Notes under the pieces: model-generated
Told to the model about the DNA's origin: nothing
The model's database searches: none
Seen by the model: only the letters and a program-made list of their open reading frames with translations
Translations under genes and position numbers: made by a program
NCBI RefSeq assembly: GCF_000633535.1
Contig: NZ_AYMR01000024.1
Coordinates: 1 to 64,000 of the forward strand
Reading direction: 5' to 3'
Source: Leifsonia aquatica H1aii
Lineage (GTDB): Bacteria; Actinomycetota; Actinomycetes; Actinomycetales; Microbacteriaceae
DNA: 64,000 bases
Part shown: piece after piece, positions 24,892-33,719 of the stretch
How positions within the stretch are numbered: the first letter of the stretch is position 1
How the letters are laid out: each line of letters starts with the position of its first letter

Positions 24892-26037
24892 GTGCTCAGC
24901 AACGAGGTCGACGTGCGGCGGCCGGCCGGCTTCGGCAGCCGGCTGACGCACAAGGCGGCACTGCGGTGGTACCCGGGCGCCGTGATCGGCCTGGTGTACC
25001 AGGTGTCGGTCGTGTACGGGCTCTGGTCCTCCGACGGCTCGATCGCGTCGAAGACCGTCGCCACCCTCCTCCTCGTCCTCGTCTACGCGGGCTTCCTCGC
25101 CCTCCCGCCCCTGCTGTGGTGGGAACCCGAGCGCACCCGGTTCGTCGCGATCGCCGCATACTTCGCGCTGACCCTGCTGCTCGTCCCATTCCTCGGCATC
25201 ATCACCTGCTGGACGTGGGTCTACGTCGCCTGCGTCATCGGGATGGTCATCGCGCGCCCGGTGCTCCCCACTGTGCTGATCGTGGGGCTCGGCGTCACCC
25301 AGCTCGTGGTCTTCCTGATCGCGGGCGGCTTCGACGACTACTGGTACATCGCCCTCGTCACCGTCTCCATCGGCATAATGATGAGCGCGTTCGCCCGCCA
25401 GATCGATGCGCTGCGCCGTCTGCGCGCCGCCCAGGGCGAGATCGCCCGGTTGGCCGTCATCGAGGAACGGTCCCGTTTCTCCCGGGACATGCACGACGTG
25501 CTCGGCCACTCGCTGACGGTCGTGACCGTCAAATCGGAGCTCGCCCGTCGGCTCGTCGCGGTGGACCCGGCGCGCGCGGAAGCGGAGCTGGCGGACATCG
25601 AGCGCCTCACCCGGTCGGCCCTCGCCGACCTCCGCGCGGCCGTCGCCGGCTACCGCGAGATGAGCATCTCGACCGAGCTCGCCGCCGTGCAGGCGAGCCT
25701 CGCGGCCGCCGACATCACCGCCCATCTGCCGCGCAGCGGGGAGGAGGTGGCGCCCGACCTCCGCGAGCTCTTCGGCTGGGTGCTGCGCGAGGGTGTGACC
25801 AACGTCATCCGGCATTCCGGCTCCCGCAACTGCTGGGTCACCGTCGGACCCGAGACGCTCACCATCGAGGACGACGGTCAGGGCCCCGCGCCCGTCGGAT
25901 CGACGACCGCGGCCGCCGAGGTTCGCGGCTCCGGTCTCGCCGGTCTGTCCGAGCGCGCGCGCGACGCCGGCGCCGTTGTCGAGGTCTCCGCGGGCGCCCG
26001 CGGGGGCACCCTGCTGACCGTCCGGAGGACCGCATGA
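24892..26037 (+). CDS. DesK-like sensor histidine kinase
   Basis: A 381-residue kinase with about five or six membrane helices in residues 25-165, lacking an extracellular sensor. The phosphorylated His is His201 in SRDMHDVLGHSLTVV; the ATPase domain shows LREGVTNVIRHS, EDDGQGPAP and GSGLAGLSERA. Its start is a GTG six bases after TAGGGT. The 3' end overlaps the response regulator by four bases. Placement directly behind an ABC-2 exporter matches the known pattern in which a DesKR-like pair senses the exported compound or the transporter state; this role is inferred. Confidence 0.88.
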   Translation: MLSNEVDVRRPAGFGSRLTHKAALRWYPGAVIGLVYQVSVVYGLWSSDGSIASKTVATLLLVLVYAGFLALPPLLWWEPERTRFVAIAAYFALTLLLVPFLGIITCWTWVYVACVIGMVIARPVLPTVLIVGLGVTQLVVFLIAGGFDDYWYIALVTVSIGIMMSAFARQIDALRRLRAAQGEIARLAVIEERSRFSRDMHDVLGHSLTVVTVKSELARRLVAVDPARAEAELADIERLTRSALADLRAAVAGYREMSISTELAAVQASLAAADITAHLPRSGEEVAPDLRELFGWVLREGVTNVIRHSGSRNCWVTVGPETLTIEDDGQGPAPVGSTTAAAEVRGSGLAGLSERARDAGAVVEVSAGARGGTLLTVRRTA

Positions 26038-26642
26038 CCATCCGCCTGCTGCTCGCCGACGACCAGGCGCTCGTGCGCGGTGCGCTCGCCGCGCTGCTCG
26101 ATCTCGAGCCCGACCTCGACGTCGTCGCTCAGATCGGGCGCGGCGACGAGGTCGTCGAAGCCGCGCGCGCCTCCGCGGCCGACGTCGCTCTGCTCGATGT
26201 CGAGATGCCCGGCCTCGACGGCATCCAGGCCGCGGCGGCGCTCCGCGCAGAGCTCCCGCGCTGCCGGTCGCTCATCGTGACGACCTTCGGGCGGCCCGGA
26301 TATCTGCGACGGGCGATGGAGGCGGGCGCGTCCGGGTTCATCGTCAAGGACACGCCGTCCGGTCAGCTCGCCGACGCGGTGCGCCGGGTCGCGTCGGGGC
26401 TGCGCGTGGTGGACCCCACGCTCGCCGCCGAGTCGCTCGCCTCCGGGGTCTCGCCGCTGACCGCACGCGAAGCGGAGGTGCTGGCGCTCGCGGGCGATGG
26501 CGGGACGATCGCGGACATCGCCCGCCGACTGCACCTCAGCGAGGGAACGGTGCGGAACCACCTGTCGAGCGCGATCGGCAAGACCGCGGCGCGCAACCGT
26601 TCGGACGCCGTGCTGATCGCCACACGGCAGGGCTGGCTGTAG
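26034..26642 (+). CDS. NarL/LuxR-type response regulator
   Basis: A 202-residue DNA-binding regulator with receiver motifs LADDQALV, phospho-acceptor Asp55 in LLDVEMPGLDG, Lys in FIVKDTPSG, and a LuxR-type helix-turn-helix (LTAREAEVLALAG...GTVRNHLSSAIGKT). Its ATG overlaps the kinase TGA. It closely resembles the regulator at 21146 in both domains, suggesting an old duplication of the two-component pair. Confidence 0.9.
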   Translation: MTIRLLLADDQALVRGALAALLDLEPDLDVVAQIGRGDEVVEAARASAADVALLDVEMPGLDGIQAAAALRAELPRCRSLIVTTFGRPGYLRRAMEAGASGFIVKDTPSGQLADAVRRVASGLRVVDPTLAAESLASGVSPLTAREAEVLALAGDGGTIADIARRLHLSEGTVRNHLSSAIGKTAARNRSDAVLIATRQGWL

Positions 26643-26674
26643 CCGGTCGGCCGGCCACGGAAGCCCGGCCCTCG

Positions 26675-27265
26675 CTACGCCGTCGGCGCGGCCAGGGTCA
26701 GCCATTCCTCGTCGCGCACATACCCGAGAGCGGTGTTCGCGGCGAGGATCGCTGCGTTCTCGGCAGACCCTCCCGTGCGGAAGCGGCGCACCCCGTCCGC
26801 GTCGAGCGCGAGGAGCGAGGCGGCCTTCACGGCGACGCCGATGCCACGCCGGCGCCATTCCGCATGGACGACGGTGAAGTCCGTCTCCGCCGTCTCGCCG
26901 TTGAGGTCGACGACGGTCATCGCGACGAGGTCGCCGTCCGGTGCGACCGCGCCGAACGCGCGCCGCGCGGGGCCCGGTGTCGCGGTCGTGCGGTCCAGCG
27001 GGGCGTGACGGGTCGCGACCCCTCCCGGATAGTCCGCTCCGGTCGCCGCGTCGAGGGCCAGCATCGCATCGACGTCGGCCGACGTGAGCTCATGGAGTGC
27101 GACGTGTTCGCGTGCGTGCGCGATCAGCGCGCCGAGCCGATCCCGATCGAGACGATCGTGGTCGAGACCGGCGCCGAACGAGCGCGCGACGACGATCCAC
27201 CCGGCCGCCTCCAGCTCCGCACGGCGGGGCTGGTCGGCTCGCACGATGGCGAGGCCGTCACGCAC
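26675..27265 (-). CDS. GNAT-family N-acetyltransferase
   Basis: A 196-residue protein with the acetyl-CoA loop RRRGIGVAVK and a C-terminal ENAAILAANTALGYVRDEEW, typical for the GNAT fold; the N-terminal third is a less conserved extension. The start is a GTG. It stands 18 bases downstream of the DUF3073 gene on the same strand, so the two may be co-transcribed. Substrate unknown. Confidence 0.8.
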   Translation of the reverse strand: MRDGLAIVRADQPRRAELEAAGWIVVARSFGAGLDHDRLDRDRLGALIAHAREHVALHELTSADVDAMLALDAATGADYPGGVATRHAPLDRTTATPGPARRAFGAVAPDGDLVAMTVVDLNGETAETDFTVVHAEWRRRGIGVAVKAASLLALDADGVRRFRTGGSAENAAILAANTALGYVRDEEWLTLAAPTA

Positions 27266-27283
27266 AGCGAGGAACCGGACCGG

Positions 27284-27496
27284 TCAGGCGCGCTTCGGCG
27301 TCTCGGTCTCTTCGTCCTCGTACCCGTCGCCGGAGTCCTCGGGCTCGTAGTCGGCCCACGCGGCGTACTGGTCGTCCTCGTGGTGTGAATGTCCGGTCAG
27401 CTCGCGCTCGAGAGCGTCGTAGTTGACAGTCGGGCTGAACGACTTCAACTCACGCGCGATCTTGGTGTGCTTTGCCTTCTGACGGCCGCGCCCCAT
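27284..27496 (-). CDS. DUF3073-family protein
   Basis: A 70-residue small protein with the invariant basic N-terminus MGRGRQKAKHTKIARELK, the SPTVNYDALERELTG block and an acidic Asp/Glu/Tyr-rich tail. DUF3073 proteins are conserved across actinobacteria; the usual neighbour is purM, as in Mycobacterium and Streptomyces, but here purM is 17 kb away. The open frame extends upstream, but the ATG at 27496 has AAAGGGGG at the right place and begins the conserved block. A leader of about 100 bases with AT-rich -10 candidates (TAAACT, TAGTTT on the minus strand near 27560-27582) precedes it. Function unknown; the basic head suggests nucleic-acid contact. Confidence 0.9.
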   Translation of the reverse strand: MGRGRQKAKHTKIARELKSFSPTVNYDALERELTGHSHHEDDQYAAWADYEPEDSGDGYEDEETETPKRA

Positions 27497-27637
27497 GCGT
27501 GACCCCCTTTTGGTCCCAGCCCGGGGGCGAGGCTCCCGGGGATCCGAACAGAAACAATCAAAACTAGCATCGAGTTTAGCATGCGGGCCCCCATGGACCC
27601 CGAGTATGCGCACAGCCGGACATGATGGGATGACACC

Positions 27638-28711
27638 GTGACCACGACCAGGACCGAGACCCAGGTGGTCGTCATCGGTGCGGGCCAAGCCGGGCTCGCG
27701 GTCGCCTACTATCTGCGACGTTTCGAGCTTACTCCTGGCGAGGATTTCGTCCTCTTCGACCGGGGTCCGGTGACCGGAGGCGCGTGGCAGCACCGGTGGG
27801 ATGCGCTCAAGCTGGGCAGTGCCCATCACGTCAATGATCTGCCGGGGATGGCCGAGGTCGGGCTCAGTTTCGAGACCGCCGACCGGTCCCTCCCGGCGAA
27901 GGACATCGTCGCCGGTTACTACCGCCGCTACGAGGACCACTTCGGGCTGCAGGTCCAGCGCCCGATCGCCGTGTCCAGCGTCTTCGACCGCGGCGCCGAT
28001 CTCGTCGTGCGTCATTCCGCCGGGGAGACCGCCACCCGGGTCGTGGTGAACGCGTCCGGGACCTGGGGAGCGCCGTTCGTGCCGTGGTACCCGGGCATGA
28101 ACACATTCTCCGGGCGGCATGTGCACACGTCGAACTACGTCTCGGCCGCCGAGTTCGCCGGCCAGTCGGTCGTCGTGGTCGGCGGCGGGACGAGCGCGAT
28201 CGGCTTCCTGCTCGAACTGGAGGGCGTCGCCGCCGAACTCGCATGGGCGACCCGCCGTCCGGTCGACTTCCGCGACGAGTCCGAGCTCACCATCGAGGGT
28301 GGCGTCGCGGCGGTCCAGCAGCAGGATGCGGCGGCGCGGGCGGGCGCGGCCCTGCCGAGCATTGTCAGCGGGACCGGCGTTCCGCGCACGCGCCGCATCG
28401 CGGCCGGGATCGAACGCGGTGTGCTCGTCGAGCGCCCGATGTTCGCCGCCGTCGAGCCCGATGGCGTGCGCTGGAGCGACGGCTCGTTCACCCGGGCCGA
28501 CGCGATCGTCTGGGCGACCGGCTTCCGCCCCGAGCTCCGCCACCTCGCGCCGCTCAAGCTGCGCGAGAAGGAGGGGGGACTGACGGTCGCCTCCGGAGCG
28601 TCCTGGCAGGACGGCCGCATCTTCCTGGCCGGGTACGGACCGCAGGCGAGCACCATCGGCGCGAACCGCGCAGGCCGCGTCATCGCCCGCCAGATCATGG
28701 CCCAGCTCTAA
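27638..28711 (+). CDS. FAD/NAD(P)-dependent oxidoreductase (flavin monooxygenase-like)
   Basis: A 357-residue flavoprotein. The N-terminal FAD-binding motif is VVVIGAGQAGLAVAYYL; a second dinucleotide fold is VVVVGGGTSAIGF near residue 180, and WATGFRP near residue 290 is the typical ATG motif of two-dinucleotide flavoproteins. The GGAWQHRWD segment is usual in the putative flavoprotein K+-transport/monooxygenase group. It probably oxidises a small molecule with NAD(P)H and O2, substrate unknown. The start is a GTG. It is convergent with the carbohydrate operon. Confidence 0.8.
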   Translation: MTTTRTETQVVVIGAGQAGLAVAYYLRRFELTPGEDFVLFDRGPVTGGAWQHRWDALKLGSAHHVNDLPGMAEVGLSFETADRSLPAKDIVAGYYRRYEDHFGLQVQRPIAVSSVFDRGADLVVRHSAGETATRVVVNASGTWGAPFVPWYPGMNTFSGRHVHTSNYVSAAEFAGQSVVVVGGGTSAIGFLLELEGVAAELAWATRRPVDFRDESELTIEGGVAAVQQQDAAARAGAALPSIVSGTGVPRTRRIAAGIERGVLVERPMFAAVEPDGVRWSDGSFTRADAIVWATGFRPELRHLAPLKLREKEGGLTVASGASWQDGRIFLAGYGPQASTIGANRAGRVIARQIMAQL

Positions 28712-28754
28712 CTCTCCCCCTTCCCCCTCGCCCGCAGCTCCTCGGGCCTTCGAA

Positions 28755-28803
28755 GTTCACGTCGTTGCTCCCATTTCGCGGGAATGAGCGCAACGACGTG
28801 AAC
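28755..28803. repeat. intergenic inverted repeat
   Basis: Fourteen-base perfect arms GTTCACGTCGTTGC (28755-28768) and complement (28790-28803) around a 21-base loop, between the convergent flavoprotein and debranching-enzyme genes. Confidence 0.8.
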
Positions 28804-28822
28804 CTCGGCGGTCGAGAACGAC

Positions 28823-28859
28823 GGAAGGGCCCGGCGCGGAGTGCGCGCCGGGCCCTTCC
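28823..28859. terminator. hairpin terminator of the sugar operon
   Basis: Fifteen-base perfect arms GGAAGGGCCCGGCGC (28823-28837) and complement (28845-28859) with a seven-base loop, 13 bases beyond the debranching-enzyme stop codon. Confidence 0.75.
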
Positions 28860-28872
28860 GAGGGGGTGTGCT

Positions 28873-30870
28873 CTACGGCACGTCGATGTCGCGCGGCTCG
28901 CCGGCGAAGCGCACGCCGCGCACGTGGGTGTTCGCGGCGGCGGCCCCGGGAGCCACATCGAAGCGGCCGGCGGGCGCGTCCGCGCTCAGGCCCAGACGAG
29001 CGCTCAGCACGGCGACGGCCGCGGCCGCCGACCATGCCTGCGGGCGGCAGGCGGCCGGGTAGGGGATGGGCGCGGCGGTCTCGGCCGCACTGTCGCCGGA
29101 GTGCAGCTCGGGCATCCGGTAGCCGAAGCCGTCCGCGGCGGCGAGCAGGCCGTCCGAGAGCTGCTCCGCCTCGTCGGCGAAGCCCTCGCGCGCCAGGCCG
29201 GTGATGACGATGGCCGTGTCGTGTGCCCACACGCTGCCGCCGTGGTAGCTGAGCGGCCAGTAGCCGCCCGCCGCACTCGACATGGTGCGCAGGCCGTAGC
29301 CGGAGGAGAGCTCCGACGACGCGAGCCGGCGGGCGATCAGCTCGGCCTGGCCGGGCTGGAGGATCCCGGTGCCGAGCAGGTGCCCGATGTTGCTGGTCAC
29401 CGTGTCGACCGCACGCTTGGAGGCGTCCAGGGCGATCGCCGGGTAGGCGCCGGCCGGGTCGTCGATCCAGAACGACTCGGCGAAGCGCGCCTTGAGCGCA
29501 GCCGCCCAGTCGCGCCACTCCGCCGCGCCCTCGCGTCCGAAGGCCTCCAGCAGGGCGGCGCCGCCGATCGCGGCCTCGTAGGCGTATCCCTGCACCTCGC
29601 ACAGCGCGATCGGGCCGTCGGCGAGGGTGCCGTCGTTCCACTGGATCGAGTCGCCGGAGTCCTTCCAGCCCTGGTTCGCGAGCCCGTGACCGGTGGTGTC
29701 GCGGTACTCCAGGAAGCCGTCGCCGTCGCTGTCGCCGTGATCGCGCATCCAGAGGAGGGCGGCCTCCAGCGCGGGCAGGAGGGCCTCGACCTCGTCGGCC
29801 GGCAGGCCCCAGCGCCACGCGTCGTGCAGCAGCCCGATCCAGAGGGCGGTCGCGTCGACGGTGCCGAAGTAGAGCGGAGGCAGCACGACGCCCTCGCCCG
29901 GGATGGTGAGCGCCGACGGGCGCAGCTCGTGCATGATCTTGCCGGGCTGCTCGGCGGTCTCGCCCACCGTCTCCGTGCCCTGCAGCGAGGCGAGCACGCG
30001 GAGGGTGGAGCCGGCGATGTCGGTGCCCAGGGGGAGCAGCATCCGCGCCGCCCAGATCGAGTCGCGGCCGAAGAGCGTGAAGAACCACGGGGCGCCCGCG
30101 GCGAGGAAGACGTCGTCGGGGCGCGCGGTGGTGGTCATGCGCAGCGACTGCAGGTCGGCCAGCGCGCGGTCCAGCCACGAGGCCAGGCGCGAATCTCCCG
30201 TGGACGCGGTGAAGGCCGCCCACTCCGCGGACGGTCCGGCCCCGGCGACCACGGCGGTCGGGTCGTCGACGGCGATCTCCCACGCGACGGAGACGGCGCT
30301 GTGCGCGGCGATCTCGACGTCCCACGCGAGCGTCGCTGCGGTGCCCTCGGCCGAGACCTGCGCCCCGTCGGCGGACAGCACGGCGGTGACCGGTCCGGAC
30401 GTGTACGTGACGGTGGAGCCCTCCACGGTCGCCAGGACCGGGTGCTCGGCGCCCGTGAGCCCGGCCTTCACGACCTGCATCGGGCTGAAGTCTCCGCGGG
30501 CGGCGACGGAGACCGTCGTCGCGATCGGCTCGCGCAACGCGTTGCGGACCACGATGGTCTCGCGCAGCACCCCGGCACGCACCTCACGGGTGCGCTCGAC
30601 CCGGACGCGCGGGTCCGCGGTGGAGTCGTCGAGCCCGCGGGCGAGGGAGGTGAAGACCGCGGTGGCCGCGTCGGGACCGGCGGTCGCGATGTGCTCGAGG
30701 CTCGAGGCGGAGACCGTGAGGCCGACGCGGTCGAGCACGCGCAGATCGGAGTGGAAGAACCCGTGGATGCCGGCGCCGTCGATGTCGCCGTCGGCGGTCG
30801 ACCACGCCTGGCTGGGCGCGGTCAGGACCACGACGCTGTCGTGCAGCAGGGGTTGGAGCGGGTGGGTCAT
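28873..30870 (-). CDS. amylo-alpha-1,6-glucosidase / glycogen-debranching-domain protein
   Basis: A 665-residue cytosolic glycoside-hydrolase-like protein. Residues about 10-210 form the glycogen debranching N-terminal domain (GIHGFFHSDLRVLDRV), and about 250-650 an (alpha/alpha)6 barrel with APWFFTLFGRDSIW, WMRDHGDSDGDGFLEY and GYWPLSYHGGSVWAHDT, as in GH63/GH133-like enzymes. It is the last gene of a LacI-controlled sugar ABC operon; its ATG overlaps the peptidase E stop codon (ATGA). It probably cleaves glucosidic bonds of the imported oligosaccharide; the exact substrate is unknown. No signal peptide, so it acts inside the cell. Confidence 0.85.
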   Translation of the reverse strand: MTHPLQPLLHDSVVVLTAPSQAWSTADGDIDGAGIHGFFHSDLRVLDRVGLTVSASSLEHIATAGPDAATAVFTSLARGLDDSTADPRVRVERTREVRAGVLRETIVVRNALREPIATTVSVAARGDFSPMQVVKAGLTGAEHPVLATVEGSTVTYTSGPVTAVLSADGAQVSAEGTAATLAWDVEIAAHSAVSVAWEIAVDDPTAVVAGAGPSAEWAAFTASTGDSRLASWLDRALADLQSLRMTTTARPDDVFLAAGAPWFFTLFGRDSIWAARMLLPLGTDIAGSTLRVLASLQGTETVGETAEQPGKIMHELRPSALTIPGEGVVLPPLYFGTVDATALWIGLLHDAWRWGLPADEVEALLPALEAALLWMRDHGDSDGDGFLEYRDTTGHGLANQGWKDSGDSIQWNDGTLADGPIALCEVQGYAYEAAIGGAALLEAFGREGAAEWRDWAAALKARFAESFWIDDPAGAYPAIALDASKRAVDTVTSNIGHLLGTGILQPGQAELIARRLASSELSSGYGLRTMSSAAGGYWPLSYHGGSVWAHDTAIVITGLAREGFADEAEQLSDGLLAAADGFGYRMPELHSGDSAAETAAPIPYPAACRPQAWSAAAAVAVLSARLGLSADAPAGRFDVAPGAAAANTHVRGVRFAGEPRDIDVP

Positions 30871-31664
30871 CGTGGCTGTCGCGCCTCCTCGATAGGGCGT
30901 GTGAGTGTGGTTCGGTGGGAAGGATCGGGGGATCGGTGGGGCAGGACGCGAGGGTTCAGCCGCGACTCCGCGACGGTCGTCCCGTCGCGGTGCAGTCGCC
31001 AGGCGGAGGCGTCCTCGCGCTCGGCGATCACGTCGACGAGGTCACGGCCGCGGTAGACGAGGCCGACGCCCTCCTCGAGCGCGTAGCCGTCGCCGAGGGT
31101 GCCGTCGGCGATCGCCGCGAGGTGCGCGGGCCGCCGGTTCGGGTCGGAGTCCCAGTGCACGCCGAGCGAGCCGGCAAGCAGCCCGAGACCGTCCGGGACC
31201 GCGCTGATCCCGGGGCCGTACGAGGCGGTGGTGCCGCCCTCGTGCCAGCACAGCGCACCGGCGGAGCCGCCGGCCAGGACGACGCCGGCCTCCCACGCCT
31301 CGGTGAGCAGCCGGTCGAGGCCGTGGGCGCGCCAGACCGCGAGCAGGTTGACGAGGCTCCCGCCGCTCACCCACACGACGTCCTGGCGCAGCAGGTGCTC
31401 GCGCAGGTCGGCGACGTTCGGATGCGGGAAGAACCGCACATGGCTGGCATCGACCCCGGCGGCGCGCGCGGCTTCGAGCTCGCCGCCTTCGACGTGCCGC
31501 TGGTCGCCGCCCGCCGTGTTGATGTGCGTGACGCGCGGTGCGCGTCCGCTCACCTCGGCGAGCTCGATCGCGTGGAGCAGGAGCGGGCCGTACACGGAGT
31601 CGGTCCACTCGCCGCCGTTCAGGCCGCCGCAGGTCGCGACGATGGTCGGGGCGGTGGCGGTCAC
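30867..31664 (-). CDS. peptidase E (S51 family)
   Basis: A 265-residue class-I-amidotransferase-fold serine peptidase. The nucleophile elbow is LAGGSAGAL with Ser134; TCGGLNGGEW at the N-terminus, WVSGGSLVNLL near residue 100 and DGLGLLAGSLGVHWDSD are conserved in this family, which contains Asp-specific dipeptidases and cyanophycinase relatives. The frame is open upstream, but the GTG at 31664 overlaps the permease stop codon (GTGA) and starts the conserved region. Its place inside a sugar-uptake operon, overlapping genes on both sides, is unusual for a peptidase. Confidence 0.82.
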   Translation of the reverse strand: MTATAPTIVATCGGLNGGEWTDSVYGPLLLHAIELAEVSGRAPRVTHINTAGGDQRHVEGGELEAARAAGVDASHVRFFPHPNVADLREHLLRQDVVWVSGGSLVNLLAVWRAHGLDRLLTEAWEAGVVLAGGSAGALCWHEGGTTASYGPGISAVPDGLGLLAGSLGVHWDSDPNRRPAHLAAIADGTLGDGYALEEGVGLVYRGRDLVDVIAEREDASAWRLHRDGTTVAESRLNPRVLPHRSPDPSHRTTLTRPIEEARQPR

Positions 31665-32572
31665 TCCTTCACCGCGCCCTCGCTCGAGTTCATGATGCGC
31701 CGCTGGAAGATGAAGAACATCACGGCCACCGGGATGGTCATGAGGGCCGCAGCCGCGAGCTTGAGCGGGAACTGGTTGCCCTGGCTCAGCTGGCCGCTGG
31801 CGAGGCCGGCGACGCCCTTGGTGAGAGTGGTGAGGGCGGGATCCTGCGTCGAGACGATGAAGTGCGCGAGCTCGTTCCACGACCCCTGGAACGACAGGAT
31901 CACGATGGTGATGAGCGCCGGCCGCGCCATCGGCAGCACGATCGACCAGAACACCCGGAAGGTGCTGGCGCCGTCGATCCGCGCCTGCTCCTCCACGCTG
32001 GCGGGGATCGACTCGAAGAAGTTCTTCATGATGAACACGCCGGCCGCGTCGGTCAGCAGCGGCAGGATCATGCCGGCGTAGGAGTCGTAGATGCCCAGCT
32101 GGTTGATCACGAGGAACTTCGGGATGAGCAGCACGACCATCGGCACCGACATCACGGCGACGAGGGCGGCGAAGATGACGCCGCGGCCGCGGAAGTGCAG
32201 GCGGGCGAGGGCGTAGCCGGCCAGGGAGTTGAAGAAGACGCGCCCGAGGGTCACGAAGATCGTCACGATCGCCGAGTTCGCGAACCAGGTGGGGAAGTCG
32301 GAGTTCAGGAAGAGCTTCGTGTACGCGGCCGTCGTCCACACCTGGGGGATCAGGGAGACCGGGTGGGCGGTGGCGTCCGCGTCCGTCTTGAACGAGGTCG
32401 CCAGCTGGATGAGGAACGGCAGGATGTAGACGACCGCCAGGACCACCAGGATGGCGTAGCTGACCGAGGTCGCGGCGATGGTGCCGTTGGAACGACGGCG
32501 CGGCGGCCGCGCGGGTGCGGTCGTGGCCGTGTTCTCGGCGCCGGACGGCGCTGCAGGCAGGGTCGCGGTCAT
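31661..32572 (-). CDS. carbohydrate ABC transporter permease (MalG-like)
   Basis: A 303-residue inner permease with six helices and the EAA loop EQARIDGAS...PMARPAL near residue 200 that contacts the ATPase. The C-terminal VMFFIFQRRIM is typical for the MalG/CUT1 family. Its ATG overlaps the preceding permease stop codon and its own stop overlaps peptidase E, so the operon is tightly coupled. No ATPase is encoded in the operon; a shared MsiK-like ATPase elsewhere would be expected. Confidence 0.9.
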   Translation of the reverse strand: MTATLPAAPSGAENTATTAPARPPRRRSNGTIAATSVSYAILVVLAVVYILPFLIQLATSFKTDADATAHPVSLIPQVWTTAAYTKLFLNSDFPTWFANSAIVTIFVTLGRVFFNSLAGYALARLHFRGRGVIFAALVAVMSVPMVVLLIPKFLVINQLGIYDSYAGMILPLLTDAAGVFIMKNFFESIPASVEEQARIDGASTFRVFWSIVLPMARPALITIVILSFQGSWNELAHFIVSTQDPALTTLTKGVAGLASGQLSQGNQFPLKLAAAALMTIPVAVMFFIFQRRIMNSSEGAVKE

Positions 32573-33705
32573 CGCTTCGGCTCCTTCTCTGCCGCGGCGG
32601 CGACGCCGTCGGGCACCGCGGTGCTCGCCGTGACGGCGGGCTGGTAGAGGCGCATCCGCCGCTTGGACACCGCGCGCTCACGCAGCACCCAGCGCTGGAA
32701 GATCGTGAACAGGACGATGATGACGAACAGGATGAACGCGATCGCCGCGCCCTGTCCCCAGTTCTGATCGACGAACGAGGTCTTGTAGGACTGGTAGGCC
32801 GGCGTCAGCGTTGTCTTGCCCGGTGCACCCTTGGTGCCCGTGTAGATGGCGTCGAAGACCTGCCAGCAGCCGATGAGGCCGAGGGTGAGCACCGTGAAGA
32901 GGGTGGGGCGCAGCTGGGGGAGGGTGATGCGCCAGAAGCGCTGCCAGCCGTTGGCGCCGTCCATCATCGCGGCCTCGGTGATGTCGCCGCCGAGGTTCTG
33001 CAGGGCGGCGATGAAGAGCAGCATGAAGGTGCCGCTGGTGGTGAAGACGGCCATGATGATGTAGGCCGTCATGGCGACGGAGGGACCGCCCAGCCAGTCC
33101 CACCAGGAGACGCCGAGCAGGGTGTTCTGCGTGAGCGCGCTCGGGCCCTGCGTGACGCCGAAGACCCGCAGCAGGTTGTGGACGAGGCCGTCGGGGTCGT
33201 TGAACCAGTTCGGGCCGTTGATCCCGATCCAGGACAGCATCTGGTTGACGGCGCCGGTGGTGCTGAAGAGGAAGAGCCACAGCACGGTGATGGCCACCGA
33301 GCTGGTCACGGAGGGGAAGTAGAACGCGGTGCGGAAGAAGCCGCGCCCGCGCAGCACCGCCCGGTTGACGAGGACCGCGAGGCCGAGGGCGACGGCGGTC
33401 TGGATCGGCACGACGAGGACGACGTACCAGGCGTTGTTCTTGAGGGAGATGCCGAAGTCCTGCTCGGCCAGCCCGCCGCCGGCGAGGATGGAGCTGTAGT
33501 TCTTGAGGCCGATGAAGTTGACGTCGGAGGAGAAGGGGCTGCCACGGCCGCCCCAGTCCGAGAAACTCACCCACAGTGCCATGAGCACCGGGACGACGAG
33601 GAACACGCCGAGCAGAATGATGACCGGGGCGGTGAACAACCACCCCGAGGCGGCCTCGCCGCGCCGGATTCCGGAACGGCGAGACCGACTCGTGGTTTGC
33701 GACAT
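32569..33705 (-). CDS. carbohydrate ABC transporter permease (MalF-like)
   Basis: A 378-residue permease of the CUT1 type, with a cytosolic N-terminus, first helix near residues 22-45, and the EAA loop EAAMMDGANGWQRFWRITL near residue 255. It pairs with the MalG-like permease. It begins 14 bases after the stop codon of the binding-protein gene and has no visible Shine-Dalgarno site, so it may depend on coupling. Confidence 0.9.
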   Translation of the reverse strand: MSQTTSRSRRSGIRRGEAASGWLFTAPVIILLGVFLVVPVLMALWVSFSDWGGRGSPFSSDVNFIGLKNYSSILAGGGLAEQDFGISLKNNAWYVVLVVPIQTAVALGLAVLVNRAVLRGRGFFRTAFYFPSVTSSVAITVLWLFLFSTTGAVNQMLSWIGINGPNWFNDPDGLVHNLLRVFGVTQGPSALTQNTLLGVSWWDWLGGPSVAMTAYIIMAVFTTSGTFMLLFIAALQNLGGDITEAAMMDGANGWQRFWRITLPQLRPTLFTVLTLGLIGCWQVFDAIYTGTKGAPGKTTLTPAYQSYKTSFVDQNWGQGAAIAFILFVIIVLFTIFQRWVLRERAVSKRRMRLYQPAVTASTAVPDGVAAAAEKEPKR

Positions 33706-33719
33706 GGGAGGGTTCGTTC

